DNA of 51,443 nucleotides from an uncultured Gammaproteobacteria bacterium. Lineage in GTDB: Bacteria > Pseudomonadota > Gammaproteobacteria > Steroidobacterales > UBA11654. Below, piece after piece: positions 43,724 through 51,443 of the stretch. The stretch spans positions 1-51,443 of the forward strand of contig CACPJA010000006.1 of the NCBI GenBank assembly GCA_902634075.1. The letters are read 5' to 3'. The notes below the pieces were generated by a model. The model saw only the letters and a program-made list of their open reading frames with translations. It was not told where the DNA came from and did not search any database. Every line of letters begins with the position of its first letter. The first letter of the stretch is position 1. A program made the translations under genes and the position numbers.

Positions 43724-44323
43724 GTGAACCTCATTGAAAGTATATTTAAGCCAGATTCAATTCAGAATTTTTTACTGCATAACCCAGAATATGCTTGGCT
43801 TGCAATATTTATACTCGCCTTTCTTGAATCGATGGTTATTACTGGGAGCATAGTTCCCAGTATCGTGCTCTTTTCAATTTGTGTGTATTTATTCGATCAA
43901 CAAATTCTCACTCTTTATTTGATTGCACCCATAGCAATGAGCGGGGCACACCTTGGAGATCTTGGAGGTTTTTTAGTAGGTAAATATTCTGGTGATAAGG
44001 TTCTTTCCTTAACTTTTTTTCAAAAAAGGACTGTGCTGATCAATAAGGCTACATCTGCAGCTGATAGATTTGGGCCTTTAGCAGTGGTTATTGGAAGATT
44101 TACGCCGGCAATTCGAGCCATCATGCCGTTTTTTTTAGGGTTAACAAGATTGGAATTAAAGCGTTTTTATTTTGCTGATCTTCTCGCTTGCTTTGCCTGG
44201 GGGATTGCTTTAATTTTAATGCTAAAAGGAGTTCAGGCTCTTGGTTTTATTAATACTATTTTGATTGCCTTGGTTGGGGTATTGTCATTTATCTATATTA
44301 GCAATAAGGCTACAAAGAAATGA
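43724..44323 (+). CDS. DedA-family membrane protein
   Basis: 199 residues, start GTG 43724. The SNARE-associated/DedA marks are LESMVITGSIVPS (about 34-46), GAHLGDLGGFLVGKYSG and the Arg-bearing GRFTPAIRAIMPFFLG (about 123-138) that is needed for function in relatives. Several transmembrane helices are evident. DedA proteins work in lipid carrier recycling (undecaprenyl phosphate or phosphatidylethanolamine flipping) and membrane-potential upkeep. It converges with the tRNA-rpoD strand. Confidence 0.9.
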   Translation: MNLIESIFKPDSIQNFLLHNPEYAWLAIFILAFLESMVITGSIVPSIVLFSICVYLFDQQILTLYLIAPIAMSGAHLGDLGGFLVGKYSGDKVLSLTFFQKRTVLINKATSAADRFGPLAVVIGRFTPAIRAIMPFFLGLTRLELKRFYFADLLACFAWGIALILMLKGVQALGFINTILIALVGVLSFIYISNKATKK

Positions 44324-44365
44324 ATAAAGATCTTCTCTATTTAACAAACCAAAACCTCCTAAAAA

Positions 44366-44442
44366 TGGTGGGCCCGGGAGGACTCGAACCTCCGACCAAT
44401 GGATTATGAGTCCACTGCTCTAACCAACTGAGCTACAGGCCC
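44366..44442 (-). tRNA. ileX: tRNA with CAU anticodon, probably tRNA-Ile2
   Basis: 77 nt including an encoded CCA. A complete cloverleaf: acceptor GGGCCTG / CGGGCCC, D arm GCTCAGTTGGTTAGAGC, anticodon loop CTCATAA and T arm GGAGGTTCGAGTCCTCC. Anticodon CAU means Met or Ile2 (lysidine). C4-G69 and C5-G68, the TilS identity pairs, and the TTGGTC variable region favour Ile2, and an Ile2 gene after rpoD is known from pseudomonads. It lies 46 bases downstream of rpoD on the same strand. Confidence 0.93.
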
Positions 44443-44488
44443 AAAGATTTTATTTTAGCATTAAAATTAGTTTTAGGAGATGCAGCTT

Positions 44489-46378
44489 CTAGCTGTCATT
44501 CATAAAGCTTTTCAGTTTCTCACTTCTTGAAGGATGCCTTAATTTCCTTAAAGCTTTAGCTTCAATTTGCCTTATTCTTTCTCTAGTTACATCAAATTGT
44601 TTTCCAACTTCTTCTAGAGTGTGATCAGTGTTCATATGAATTCCAAAACGCATTCTTAATACCTTAGCTTCTCTTGGGGTAAGGCTTTCGAGAATGCTTA
44701 CCGTGCTTTCTTTTAAGCCTGTCTTAGTGGCCGCACCATCAGGTTGATCTATAGTAGTGTCTTCAATGAAATCTCCTAAATATGAATCATCATCATCACC
44801 AATCGGTGTTTCCATAGATATTGGCTCTCTAGATATTTTAAGAACCTTTCTGATTCTAGAGATTGGCATTTCCATTTTTTCCGACAGCTCTTCTACACTA
44901 GGCTCTCTACCCTTTTCTTGAATCATTTGTCTTTGAATTCGATTTAACTTGTTGATGGTTTCGATCATATGTACTGGAATTCTTATGGTTCTGGCCTGAT
45001 CTGCTATAGACCTAGTAATTGCCTGTCTGATCCACCAAGTGGCATAGGTTGAGAATTTATAACCTCTCCTATACTCAAATTTATCCACTGCTTTCATTAA
45101 CCCAATATTGCCTTCTTGGATGAGATCCAAAAATTGCAATCCTCTATTTGTGTACTTTTTAGCTATTGAGATAACTAACCTTAGGTTGGCTTCAACCATT
45201 TCTTTTTTTGCTCGATCAGAGCGAATTCTACCCATATTTAGTCGACGGTTAATGTCTTTAATTCCCTGTATGTCAATATGAGAGGATGCTTCTAATTTAG
45301 CCAGCTTCTTTTGGTTGGCTATAATTTTTGACTTATTTCTATTAAGAATTGATGAGTACTTTCTTTTAGCTCTGATGTATTTTTCAATCCATGTTAGTTT
45401 TGTTTCATTTCCTATAAATGTCTTTCTAAATTCATCTATAGATACACCAGCAGTTTCTACTACTAATTCTCTGATTTCTCCTTCTAGACGTTTAATTTCA
45501 TCCATATAAGCAATGATGATTTTTTGAAGTATGTCAAAAAGTTTTGGAGAAATCTTTACTCCCATAACAGTATCTGTAATGTTGTTTCTTTGTTTCTCGA
45601 TGGCCTCAATTTTAGCGCCTTCATCAATAAGTTTGACTAATCTATTTGTTTGCCTAATTAATTTTTTTATTTCTTTATTAATCTCTGAAACATCAATGGC
45701 TACTTCTTCAGCTTGATTATCTGAGTTGATTTCTATTATCTCATCGTTGAGATAAGCAAAATCTGAGAAAATATCTAGAATTTTGCTTTGGTCACTCTCT
45801 TCTTGAGATTCTATTTCATCAAGAACGGTTTTATATCTTTCGTGTATAAATTCAAGAACAGGAATGAATGCTGACAATGTTTCCTGTATTTTCTTATTTC
45901 CATCCTCAATTTTTTTAGCTATTACAATCTCACCTTCTCGATCAAGCAACTCAATTGTTCCCATTTCCCTCATGTACATTCTTACGGGGTCTGTGGTCTT
46001 ACCTATTTCATTTTCTATAGGGTTTGTGACATCTTCTTGATTATTTTGATTAGATGCAATTTCTTCTGATTTAGGGGCATGCTCTTGAACAACTATGCCT
46101 AAATCACTGATCATTTCGACTATTTCCTCCAATCTGTCAGCTTCAATAATCCCTTCAGGTAAATTCTCGTTTAATTCAGCATATGTTATAAAGCCTTCAG
46201 ATTTACCTTTTTCGAGAAGAATTTGGAATGGAGTTTTTTCTTTTTCAGAAGGCTCGATAGTTTCCTCTTTATCTTCACCAAGAACTAATTCAATCTCTTC
46301 AACATCAATGAGTTCCTCAACATCTACTGATTGTTTGAGAGATTCATCTTCCATTAAATTATCTTTTTTATCTTTCAC
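44489..46378 (-). CDS. rpoD: RNA polymerase primary sigma factor RpoD (sigma70)
   Basis: 629 residues, sigma70-size. The acidic region 1.1 is followed by [16 protein letters not shown] (region 1.2, about 130), the long non-conserved region, region 2 ([31 protein letters not shown] in parts; [13 protein letters not shown] for -10 binding and melting), region 3 ([14 protein letters not shown]) and region 4 ([24 protein letters not shown], -35 helix-turn-helix). Part of the rpsU-yqeY-dnaG-rpoD macromolecular synthesis group, 56 bases after dnaG. Confidence 0.98.
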   Translation of the reverse strand: MKDKKDNLMEDESLKQSVDVEELIDVEEIELVLGEDKEETIEPSEKEKTPFQILLEKGKSEGFITYAELNENLPEGIIEADRLEEIVEMISDLGIVVQEHAPKSEEIASNQNNQEDVTNPIENEIGKTTDPVRMYMREMGTIELLDREGEIVIAKKIEDGNKKIQETLSAFIPVLEFIHERYKTVLDEIESQEESDQSKILDIFSDFAYLNDEIIEINSDNQAEEVAIDVSEINKEIKKLIRQTNRLVKLIDEGAKIEAIEKQRNNITDTVMGVKISPKLFDILQKIIIAYMDEIKRLEGEIRELVVETAGVSIDEFRKTFIGNETKLTWIEKYIRAKRKYSSILNRNKSKIIANQKKLAKLEASSHIDIQGIKDINRRLNMGRIRSDRAKKEMVEANLRLVISIAKKYTNRGLQFLDLIQEGNIGLMKAVDKFEYRRGYKFSTYATWWIRQAITRSIADQARTIRIPVHMIETINKLNRIQRQMIQEKGREPSVEELSEKMEMPISRIRKVLKISREPISMETPIGDDDDSYLGDFIEDTTIDQPDGAATKTGLKESTVSILESLTPREAKVLRMRFGIHMNTDHTLEEVGKQFDVTRERIRQIEAKALRKLRHPSRSEKLKSFMNDS

Positions 46379-46434
46379 TTATTTTTTTTGATTAAAAATT
46401 GGTGGACCATTATATATCTATTTGTTCTTTATGG

Positions 46435-48186
46435 TTATTTTATTTTTCTAGATAACTCTTTTAATCTTCCCTGATCAGTGCTATTCAAGCTGCTTTTTTT
46501 AGCCTTTGAAATAAGATTTGTTAACTCTTTTTTCTGATCCTGTATATCAAGCCTCTTGATAATATCATCAAATTCACTTGCCAATTCATTATCATTTATA
46601 AGGTTTTGTTCAGTTGCTAGCTTACTGAGATATTCTTGCAGTTTCGGATCTGGAAAATGCTCAATTATCGTTGCTAACTTAACTTTATCTTTTTCATTTA
46701 TCAAGCTGACAATCTTTCTAAAGACATCAATACCTTTTTCATCTATGAACTTAAATTGATGGCTAATATCAATGTTTCTCGCACACTCAGGTTTATGTAA
46801 TAAAATTTGAATTGCCTGTTTGATAAGGCTCGGTCTTTTTTTTGTTTTAAAACTTACTTTTTTAGATGTAGAACCAGAAAAGCTTTTTTTGGATGTATTT
46901 TTTTTATTACTGACATGATACTTCATTAGCTTTTCTTCAGGCAGATCGTATTCCTGAGCTATCCTCTTTATTAAAAGGTCTTTATATATTCCATCTCTGA
47001 TTTTATTAGCTAGGGTCATAGCATTTTCAGCAGCGTTAGCTTTGCCTTTAATTGAGTTAATATCAGACTCTTGATTGCATAGGTTAATTAGAAATTCATC
47101 CATTGAATGAGCCTCTTTTATAAGCTTTTCAAAAGCTTCAGCCCCTTTTTTTCTGATGAACTCATCCGGGTCATCATCTTCAAGTAATAGGAAGCGCGCT
47201 TCTTTATTTTTTCTCACCAGAGGTAGGCAGAGTTCCATCGCTTTTTTGGCAGCCTTCTTTCCTGCATTGTCACCATCAAAGCAGAATATTATCTGATCTG
47301 AGATTCTGAATATTTTGTTGATGTGAATTTCCGTTGTTGCTGTGCCTAAAGTGGCTAAAGAGTTACCTATCTTATTTTGATACAAGCCTATTACATCAGT
47401 ATAACCTTCAACAATAATGGCTTTTCTTTGATCGGCAATGGATTTTTTTGATTCATACAAACCATAAAGTAGCTCTCCCTTTTTAAATAAAGATGTTTCA
47501 GGAGAGTTTAGGTATTTTGGTTCCTCATCATCAATTATTCGTCCACCAAAACCGACAATTTCTCCTTTATTATTTTTTATAGGGAACATCAGTCTGTTCC
47601 TAAATCGATCGTAAAATCCACCATCATCTTTTTCAATCAATAATCCGCATGCTAAAAGTTTCTTTTTATCTTCTTGTGTTACTCCAAACTTGTGGGTGAT
47701 GTCATCCCAAGAATCTATAGAGAAACCTAGGGCGTAATGTTTAGCTGTTTTTCCATCAATACCTCGACTTTTTAGATATTTGATGGCCTTATCAGAGCCT
47801 TTTAGGTTTTGTTCATAATAGTTTGAAATATTCTGTAATAAATCCTTTAAGCTATTCCTTTCTTTAGACTTAGCTATATTTTCTTTTGTCTTAGGTACTG
47901 TGACCCCAAGCATTTTGGCAACTTCTTCTATAGCTTCAATAAAGGTAAGTCGTTCGTAGTCCATTAAAAAACCCAAAGCTGTGCCATGAGCGCCACAACC
48001 AAAACAATGATAAAACCCCTTCTCTGGGCTTATTGTAAACGATGGTGTTTTTTCATTGTGAAAGGGGCAACACGCTTTAAATTCTTTACCCGCTTTCTTT
48101 ATCTCAACCCGTCTTCCTATGACCTCACCGATATCGGCTCTCTCTATAAGGTCATCAATAAAATCTTGAGGAATTCTTTCGGACAT
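46435..48186 (-). CDS. dnaG: DNA primase DnaG
   Basis: 583 residues, normal length. The N-terminal zinc ribbon CCPFHNEKTPSF ... GFYHCFGCG is intact, then the TOPRIM core (IVEGYTDVIGLYQNKI with its Glu, ATLGTATTE, and the acidic FCFDGDNAGKKAA, about 255-315) and a C-terminal helicase-interaction domain (about 440-583) that is much less conserved. It makes RNA primers at the replication fork. Lies between yqeY and rpoD. Confidence 0.97.
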   Translation of the reverse strand: MSERIPQDFIDDLIERADIGEVIGRRVEIKKAGKEFKACCPFHNEKTPSFTISPEKGFYHCFGCGAHGTALGFLMDYERLTFIEAIEEVAKMLGVTVPKTKENIAKSKERNSLKDLLQNISNYYEQNLKGSDKAIKYLKSRGIDGKTAKHYALGFSIDSWDDITHKFGVTQEDKKKLLACGLLIEKDDGGFYDRFRNRLMFPIKNNKGEIVGFGGRIIDDEEPKYLNSPETSLFKKGELLYGLYESKKSIADQRKAIIVEGYTDVIGLYQNKIGNSLATLGTATTEIHINKIFRISDQIIFCFDGDNAGKKAAKKAMELCLPLVRKNKEARFLLLEDDDPDEFIRKKGAEAFEKLIKEAHSMDEFLINLCNQESDINSIKGKANAAENAMTLANKIRDGIYKDLLIKRIAQEYDLPEEKLMKYHVSNKKNTSKKSFSGSTSKKVSFKTKKRPSLIKQAIQILLHKPECARNIDISHQFKFIDEKGIDVFRKIVSLINEKDKVKLATIIEHFPDPKLQEYLSKLATEQNLINDNELASEFDDIIKRLDIQDQKKELTNLISKAKKSSLNSTDQGRLKELSRKIK

Positions 48187-48282
48187 AAACTGAAATTTAT
48201 TATAATTCTTTACTTTGGGGTTGATAATTTAGTCTATTCAGAAAACTCAGAAAAGTAAAAGAACTTATCTACATGCGAAAAA

Positions 48283-48729
48283 TTATTTAGATAGGGATTC
48301 TTTAACAATATCACTGGCAAGTTTCATGTCAATCTTACCATCTGCTTGCAGTTTAAGTTCTCCCATTACTGCTCCCATGTCTTTGAGAGAGTCTGCTCCA
48401 GTTTCATTGATAATTTCTGAGATTATTTGTCTTACTTCTTCTGCGTCTAATTTTTCAGGTAAATAAGCCCTTAAAATCTCAGCTTCAGCCATTTCTTTAT
48501 CAAACAATTCCTTTCTTTGACCTTGCTGATACTGTTCTGCTGCTTCAAGCCTAAGCTGAACCTGTTTTTCGACAATTGATAAGCACTCTGAATCAGAGAG
48601 ATCAGCTCTTGTATCAATTTCTTTTTGTTGAATAGCAGCCATCAACATCCTTAATGTACTTAATCTAAGGCGATCACCGTCTTTGAGTGATTGTTTAATT
48701 TGCTGATGGATTTGCTCTTGAAAACTCAA
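48283..48729 (-). CDS. GatB/YqeY-domain protein
   Basis: 148 residues of the YqeY family, resembling the tRNA-binding tail of GatB. Marks: LRLSTLRMLMAAIQQKEIDTR near the N-terminus, LRAYLPEKLDAEEV and the end DMGAVMGELK. Function is unresolved, perhaps tRNA-linked. It follows rpsU by six bases and precedes dnaG, a common arrangement in gammaproteobacteria. Confidence 0.92.
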   Translation of the reverse strand: MSFQEQIHQQIKQSLKDGDRLRLSTLRMLMAAIQQKEIDTRADLSDSECLSIVEKQVQLRLEAAEQYQQGQRKELFDKEMAEAEILRAYLPEKLDAEEVRQIISEIINETGADSLKDMGAVMGELKLQADGKIDMKLASDIVKESLSK

Positions 48730-48735
48730 GTTGTT

Positions 48736-48951
48736 TTAGTAGAGTCTTCTTGAGCGATTATGCTCTCTAGACACTCGCTTCTTCTCTCTTTTGACTGCAG
48801 CAGCTTTCTTTCGCTTCTTCTCTTGTGTGGGTTTCTCATAGAATTCTCTTTTTCTATATTCATTAATGATACCGGCTTTCTCACAAGTGCGTTTAAAGCG
48901 TCTTAGTGCATAATCAAAATATTCATTGTCTTTTACTTTAACTAATGGCAA
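48736..48951 (-). CDS. rpsU: 30S ribosomal protein S21 (bS21)
   Basis: 71 residues. The start codon is TTG at 48951, fixed by the universal N-terminus ([21 protein letters not shown]) and a Shine-Dalgarno AAAAGG seven bases upstream (complement of 48959-48964); an out-of-frame ATG nearby is not used. The basic tail [23 protein letters not shown] and final RRLY are standard. bS21 helps initiation near the anti-Shine-Dalgarno. First gene of the group leading to rpoD. Confidence 0.97.
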   Translation of the reverse strand: MPLVKVKDNEYFDYALRRFKRTCEKAGIINEYRKREFYEKPTQEKKRKKAAAVKREKKRVSREHNRSRRLY

Positions 48952-49043
48952 AACATATCCTTTTAGTTGAGTTAAATAAATATATACTTAATCCATAAAT
49001 AGACCGTGAAATATACAGTTTAAGCCTAAAAAAAGCAAAGAAA

Positions 49044-50099
49044 ATGAAGTCACTTTTAATCTTAGGGATAGAATCAAGTTGCGATGAGACTGCAACTGCG
49101 ATCTACGATTCTGAAAAAGGCTTAATTGGCCATCAGGTTTTTAGCCAAATTGATTTACATAAAAAATACGGTGGGGTGGTTCCCGAGCTGGCTTCTCGGG
49201 ATCATATTAGAAAATTATTGCCTATGATCGATAATTTACTAAAGGAAACTGAGAAATCCCTTCAGGATATTAATGCAATAGCTTATACAGCCGGTCCTGG
49301 TTTATCAGGAGCGTTATTAGTTGGTTCAGTTATGTCTAATGGATTGGCATTTTCCCTCGGAATTCCCTCTGTCCCGATCCATCACATGGAGGCACATTTG
49401 TTAGCGCCTCTATTAGAACAAGAATCTGCTGAAATGCCGTTTATTGCACTTTTGGTTTCTGGTGGCCACACCTTACTTGTTTTAGTCAAATCCAAAGGAG
49501 AATATGAACTAGTGGGACAGACTTTAGATGATGCAGCTGGCGAAGCCTTTGATAAGGCAGCAAAGCTATTAGGACTAAGTTATCCAGGTGGCCCTGAAAT
49601 CGCTAAGCTCGCTGAAATGGGCAAACCTGATATTTTTGATTTTCCAAGACCCTTATCAAGGGATAAAGAATCTCTAGATTTCAGCTTCAGTGGACTCAAG
49701 ACTTCACTCATGTATCGTGTTAAACAGTTGAGAAATGATGATGCATTGGACGATCAATGCAGAGCCGACTTATCCTATGCTTATCAGGAAGCTATAGTGG
49801 ATAGCTTGGTTGGGAAGACTGAACTTGCGGTAGTAAAATATGATATTAATTCTGTTATTGTCGCAGGTGGTGTTGGCGCTAATAAACAACTAAGAACAAA
49901 AATGGTAGATGTATTTAGCAAAAAAGGTGTTGAGGTTATATATCCTAGTCTCGAGTTTTGCACTGACAATGCAGCCATGATTGCTCTGACAGGTCTTTAC
50001 CGATTTCAGCAAGGCATTATTAATGAGAATTATCAAATAACTGTTAATCCGAGGTGGTCCATTGATAAAATCTATGAAGGGAAAAATGCTTATGGATAA
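49044..50099 (+). CDS. tsaD: tRNA N6-threonylcarbamoyladenosine synthase subunit TsaD
   Basis: 351 residues. ASKHA-fold marks: ILGIESSCDETATAI at the start, VPELASRDHIRKL, the iron-binding HHMEAHLLAPL (His pair about 113 and 117), LLVSGGHTLLV and VAGGVGANKQLR. It makes t6A37 on ANN-decoding tRNAs together with TsaB and TsaE. It diverges from rpsU, the classic gcp-rpsU layout, and overlaps folB by a few bases. Confidence 0.98.
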   Translation: MKSLLILGIESSCDETATAIYDSEKGLIGHQVFSQIDLHKKYGGVVPELASRDHIRKLLPMIDNLLKETEKSLQDINAIAYTAGPGLSGALLVGSVMSNGLAFSLGIPSVPIHHMEAHLLAPLLEQESAEMPFIALLVSGGHTLLVLVKSKGEYELVGQTLDDAAGEAFDKAAKLLGLSYPGGPEIAKLAEMGKPDIFDFPRPLSRDKESLDFSFSGLKTSLMYRVKQLRNDDALDDQCRADLSYAYQEAIVDSLVGKTELAVVKYDINSVIVAGGVGANKQLRTKMVDVFSKKGVEVIYPSLEFCTDNAAMIALTGLYRFQQGIINENYQITVNPRWSIDKIYEGKNAYG

Positions 50100-50445
50100 A
50101 ATCAAACTCACTGAATTAACTGTTAATACGGTTATAGGAATTTGGGACTGGGAGAAAAGAAACCCTCAAAAGGTTGTCTTTGACATTGAAATGTCCACTG
50201 ATATCAACAAGGCCTCAAAATCGGATTCAATTAAAGATGCCCTAGACTATAAGGCTGTCTCTAAACGAGTAAAGCAATACGCTCTAGAAAACCAGTTTGA
50301 CTTGATTGAGGCTCTTGCGGATAAAGTTGCAGAAATCATCCTTAATGAATTTGAGGTCTCTTGGGTCAAGCTAACCATTTCAAAACCATACGCAATAAGG
50401 GATTCAAAGAATGTAAGCTTGATGATTGAGCGTTCTAAAGGATGA
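50092..50445 (+). CDS. folB: Dihydroneopterin aldolase FolB
   Basis: 117 residues from ATG 50092; ATG 50086 is also possible, and AAGG at 50077-50080 would serve either. The family signature is clear: IKLTELTVNTVIGIWDWEKRN, VVFDIEMSTD, FDLIEALADKVAEIIL and the C-terminal VKLTISKPYAI. FolB splits dihydroneopterin into hydroxymethyldihydropterin and glycolaldehyde in folate synthesis. It overlaps tsaD and folK at both ends, so all three are co-transcribed. Confidence 0.95.
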   Translation: MDKIKLTELTVNTVIGIWDWEKRNPQKVVFDIEMSTDINKASKSDSIKDALDYKAVSKRVKQYALENQFDLIEALADKVAEIILNEFEVSWVKLTISKPYAIRDSKNVSLMIERSKG

Positions 50446-50909
50446 CTCCAAAGGGCCCAATATTTGATATTTTTTTGAGCCTAGGAAGCAATATTGAACC
50501 CGAAAAGAACATTGATTTTGCTAAAGAGCAACTACAAATAAAGTACGGCAAGCTATTAATTTCCTCGATTTACAAAACTAAAGCAGTTGGTTTTAAAGGA
50601 GATGATTTCCTTAATCTTGTCATAAAAGCATCCACCAGCGATTCTCCAGAAACAGTAATCAATTATCTTCACTATATTGAAAGACAAACTGGAAGAGAGA
50701 CTGGAACAGGACAATTCAACTCAAGAACTTTAGATATTGATCTTTTATTATATGGCGATTTAATTGACAAGAGTTTGAATTTGCCCAGAGATGAGATATT
50801 GGAATATGACTTTGTTCTCGATCCTTTGGCAGAAATATTTCCCGAAGGGATTCACCCTACAGAAAATAAGTCTTACGAAGAGATATTCATAGATTTAAAG
50901 ACTTGTTGA
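50442..50909 (+). CDS. folK: 6-hydroxymethyldihydropterin pyrophosphokinase FolK
   Basis: 155 residues. HPPK marks: FLSLGSNIEPEKNI at the N-terminus, YKTKAVGFKGDDFLNLVIK, IERQTGRETGTGQFNSRTLDIDLLLYGD (in parts; catalytic acidic pair about 100) and the C-terminal PLAEIFPEG. It pyrophosphorylates the FolB product using ATP. The start overlaps the folB stop. Confidence 0.96.
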   Translation: MTPKGPIFDIFLSLGSNIEPEKNIDFAKEQLQIKYGKLLISSIYKTKAVGFKGDDFLNLVIKASTSDSPETVINYLHYIERQTGRETGTGQFNSRTLDIDLLLYGDLIDKSLNLPRDEILEYDFVLDPLAEIFPEGIHPTENKSYEEIFIDLKTC

Positions 50910-50921
50910 AGTTGAAAATAA

Positions 50922-51443
50922 TCAATTGATTCCTCGGCCGCCGTCAACGGATATAATTTGACCAGTAATATAGTTTGCTTGTGTGATGAGGAATAAAACT
51001 GTATTAGCTATATCTTCTGGCTCCCCTGAACGCTTCAATGGGATTTGATCTATCACTTTTTCCTTTATTTCATCAGAGGGTTCGTTTTCAGGCCAAAGAA
51101 TCATGCCAGGCGCTATACCATTGACTCTAACATCAGGAGCTAAATCTCTAGCTAGTGATCTTGTTAACATAACTAAGCCTGATTTTGCGGGACCGTAAAT
51201 TGGGTGGTTTCTTAATGGTTTGGAAGCATGAATATCGACCATATTGACTATACAACCTTTTGATTTTTTTAAATATGGAGTCGCATATTTGCATAAAAAA
51301 AGAGGGGCTTTTAAGTTAGTTCCCATAAGGTTATTCCAATCATCATAAGTTATATCTTCAATAGGCGTGGGATAAAACGTAGAAGCATTATTAATCAATA
51401 CATCAATTTGACCTGTTTGTTTAATAACCTCTGGAATTAAACT
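50922..51443 (-). CDS. Pteridine-reductase-like short-chain dehydrogenase (partial)
   Basis: The last 173 codons; the N-terminal part with the nucleotide-binding GxxxGxG lies beyond the window end, and the frame stays open to base 51443. SDR marks: NNAS motif in LINNASTFYPTPIED, catalytic Tyr and Lys in HPIYGPAKSGLVMLT, and the C-terminal ITGQIISVDGGRGI. The NNASTFYPTP pattern is that of pteridine reductase / FolM, which reduces dihydrofolate or dihydromonapterin. Convergent with folK 13 bases away, so it fits the pterin neighbourhood. Confidence 0.82.
   Translation of the reverse strand, partial: SLIPEVIKQTGQIDVLINNASTFYPTPIEDITYDDWNNLMGTNLKAPLFLCKYATPYLKKSKGCIVNMVDIHASKPLRNHPIYGPAKSGLVMLTRSLARDLAPDVRVNGIAPGMILWPENEPSDEIKEKVIDQIPLKRSGEPEDIANTVLFLITQANYITGQIISVDGGRGIN

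Noticed and set aside
44366-44442. Elongator tRNA-Met
   Set aside because: The anticodon allows it, but the C4-G69 and C5-G68 pairs and position after rpoD favour tRNA-Ile2; not fully excluded.
44483-44495. Terminator at the end of rpoD
   Set aside because: CAGCTTCTAGCTG is a hairpin overlapping the stop, but no T run follows on the transcribed strand.
1-51443. Prophage, transposon or CRISPR content
   Set aside because: No integrase, transposase, terminal repeats or spaced direct repeats were seen.

Overview
The window is AT-rich, tightly packed DNA from a marine-type gammaproteobacterium. It is probably a streamlined, SAR86-like lineage, but that assignment rests on gene content and order only. 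Gammaproteobacterial order is clear in several places: leuS-lptE-holA-rsfS-rlmH, yhdP-nitrilase-tldD-pmbA, pepP-ygfB-coiled coil-zapA-6S RNA-fau, and tsaD-folB-folK divergent from rpsU-yqeY-dnaG-rpoD-tRNA. I saw no insertion sequence, prophage or CRISPR array. No stretch over 300 bases lacks a gene; the longest gaps (about 140-200 bases) are the 6S RNA locus and the leaders before the TonB receptor and the MTHFR-like gene.

Layout. 1-8023: end of leuS, lptE, tdk, a reverse-strand hisI / 2OG-oxygenase / nucleoside-transporter group, then cysS, sufE, yidD, a Trm112-like gene, holA, rsfS and rlmH. 8088-15048: a miniature YhdP/AsmA-like protein, a nitrilase, the TldD/TldE protease pair with purE between them, and two exported proteins: an AztD-like beta-propeller and a small His-bearing protein built from three 35-residue repeats. 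15045-22461: purC, rpe, rplM-rpsI, an exported aldo/keto reductase, rpiA, fau, 6S RNA, zapA and its coiled-coil neighbour, ygfB and pepP. 22476-28822: adenosine kinase, a TetR-regulated RND efflux operon and a DUF3108 protein.

28848-43410 is the most interesting region. It holds a BCCT betaine/choline/carnitine-type transporter, a TonB-dependent receptor, a TPR-sulfotransferase, a dimethylglycine-dehydrogenase-like FAD/GcvT fusion, an MttB-like methyltransferase without pyrrolysine, an MTHFR-like protein and an MHS-family transporter. Divergent from that transporter are a gamma-butyrobetaine-hydroxylase-like 2OG oxygenase and a small HD-domain oxygenase. The last two look like TmpA and TmpB, which convert 2-(trimethylammonio)ethylphosphonate to glycine betaine and phosphate. 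The flanking genes could then strip methyl groups from the betaine and pass the carbon to folate. This would link phosphonate use to betaine C1 catabolism in one locus. The linkage is inference; the gene families are visible in the sequence.

43423-51443: a small membrane protein, a DedA protein, tRNA with CAU anticodon, the rpoD-dnaG-yqeY-rpsU macromolecular synthesis group, tsaD, folB, folK and the 3' part of a pteridine-reductase-like SDR gene that runs off the window.
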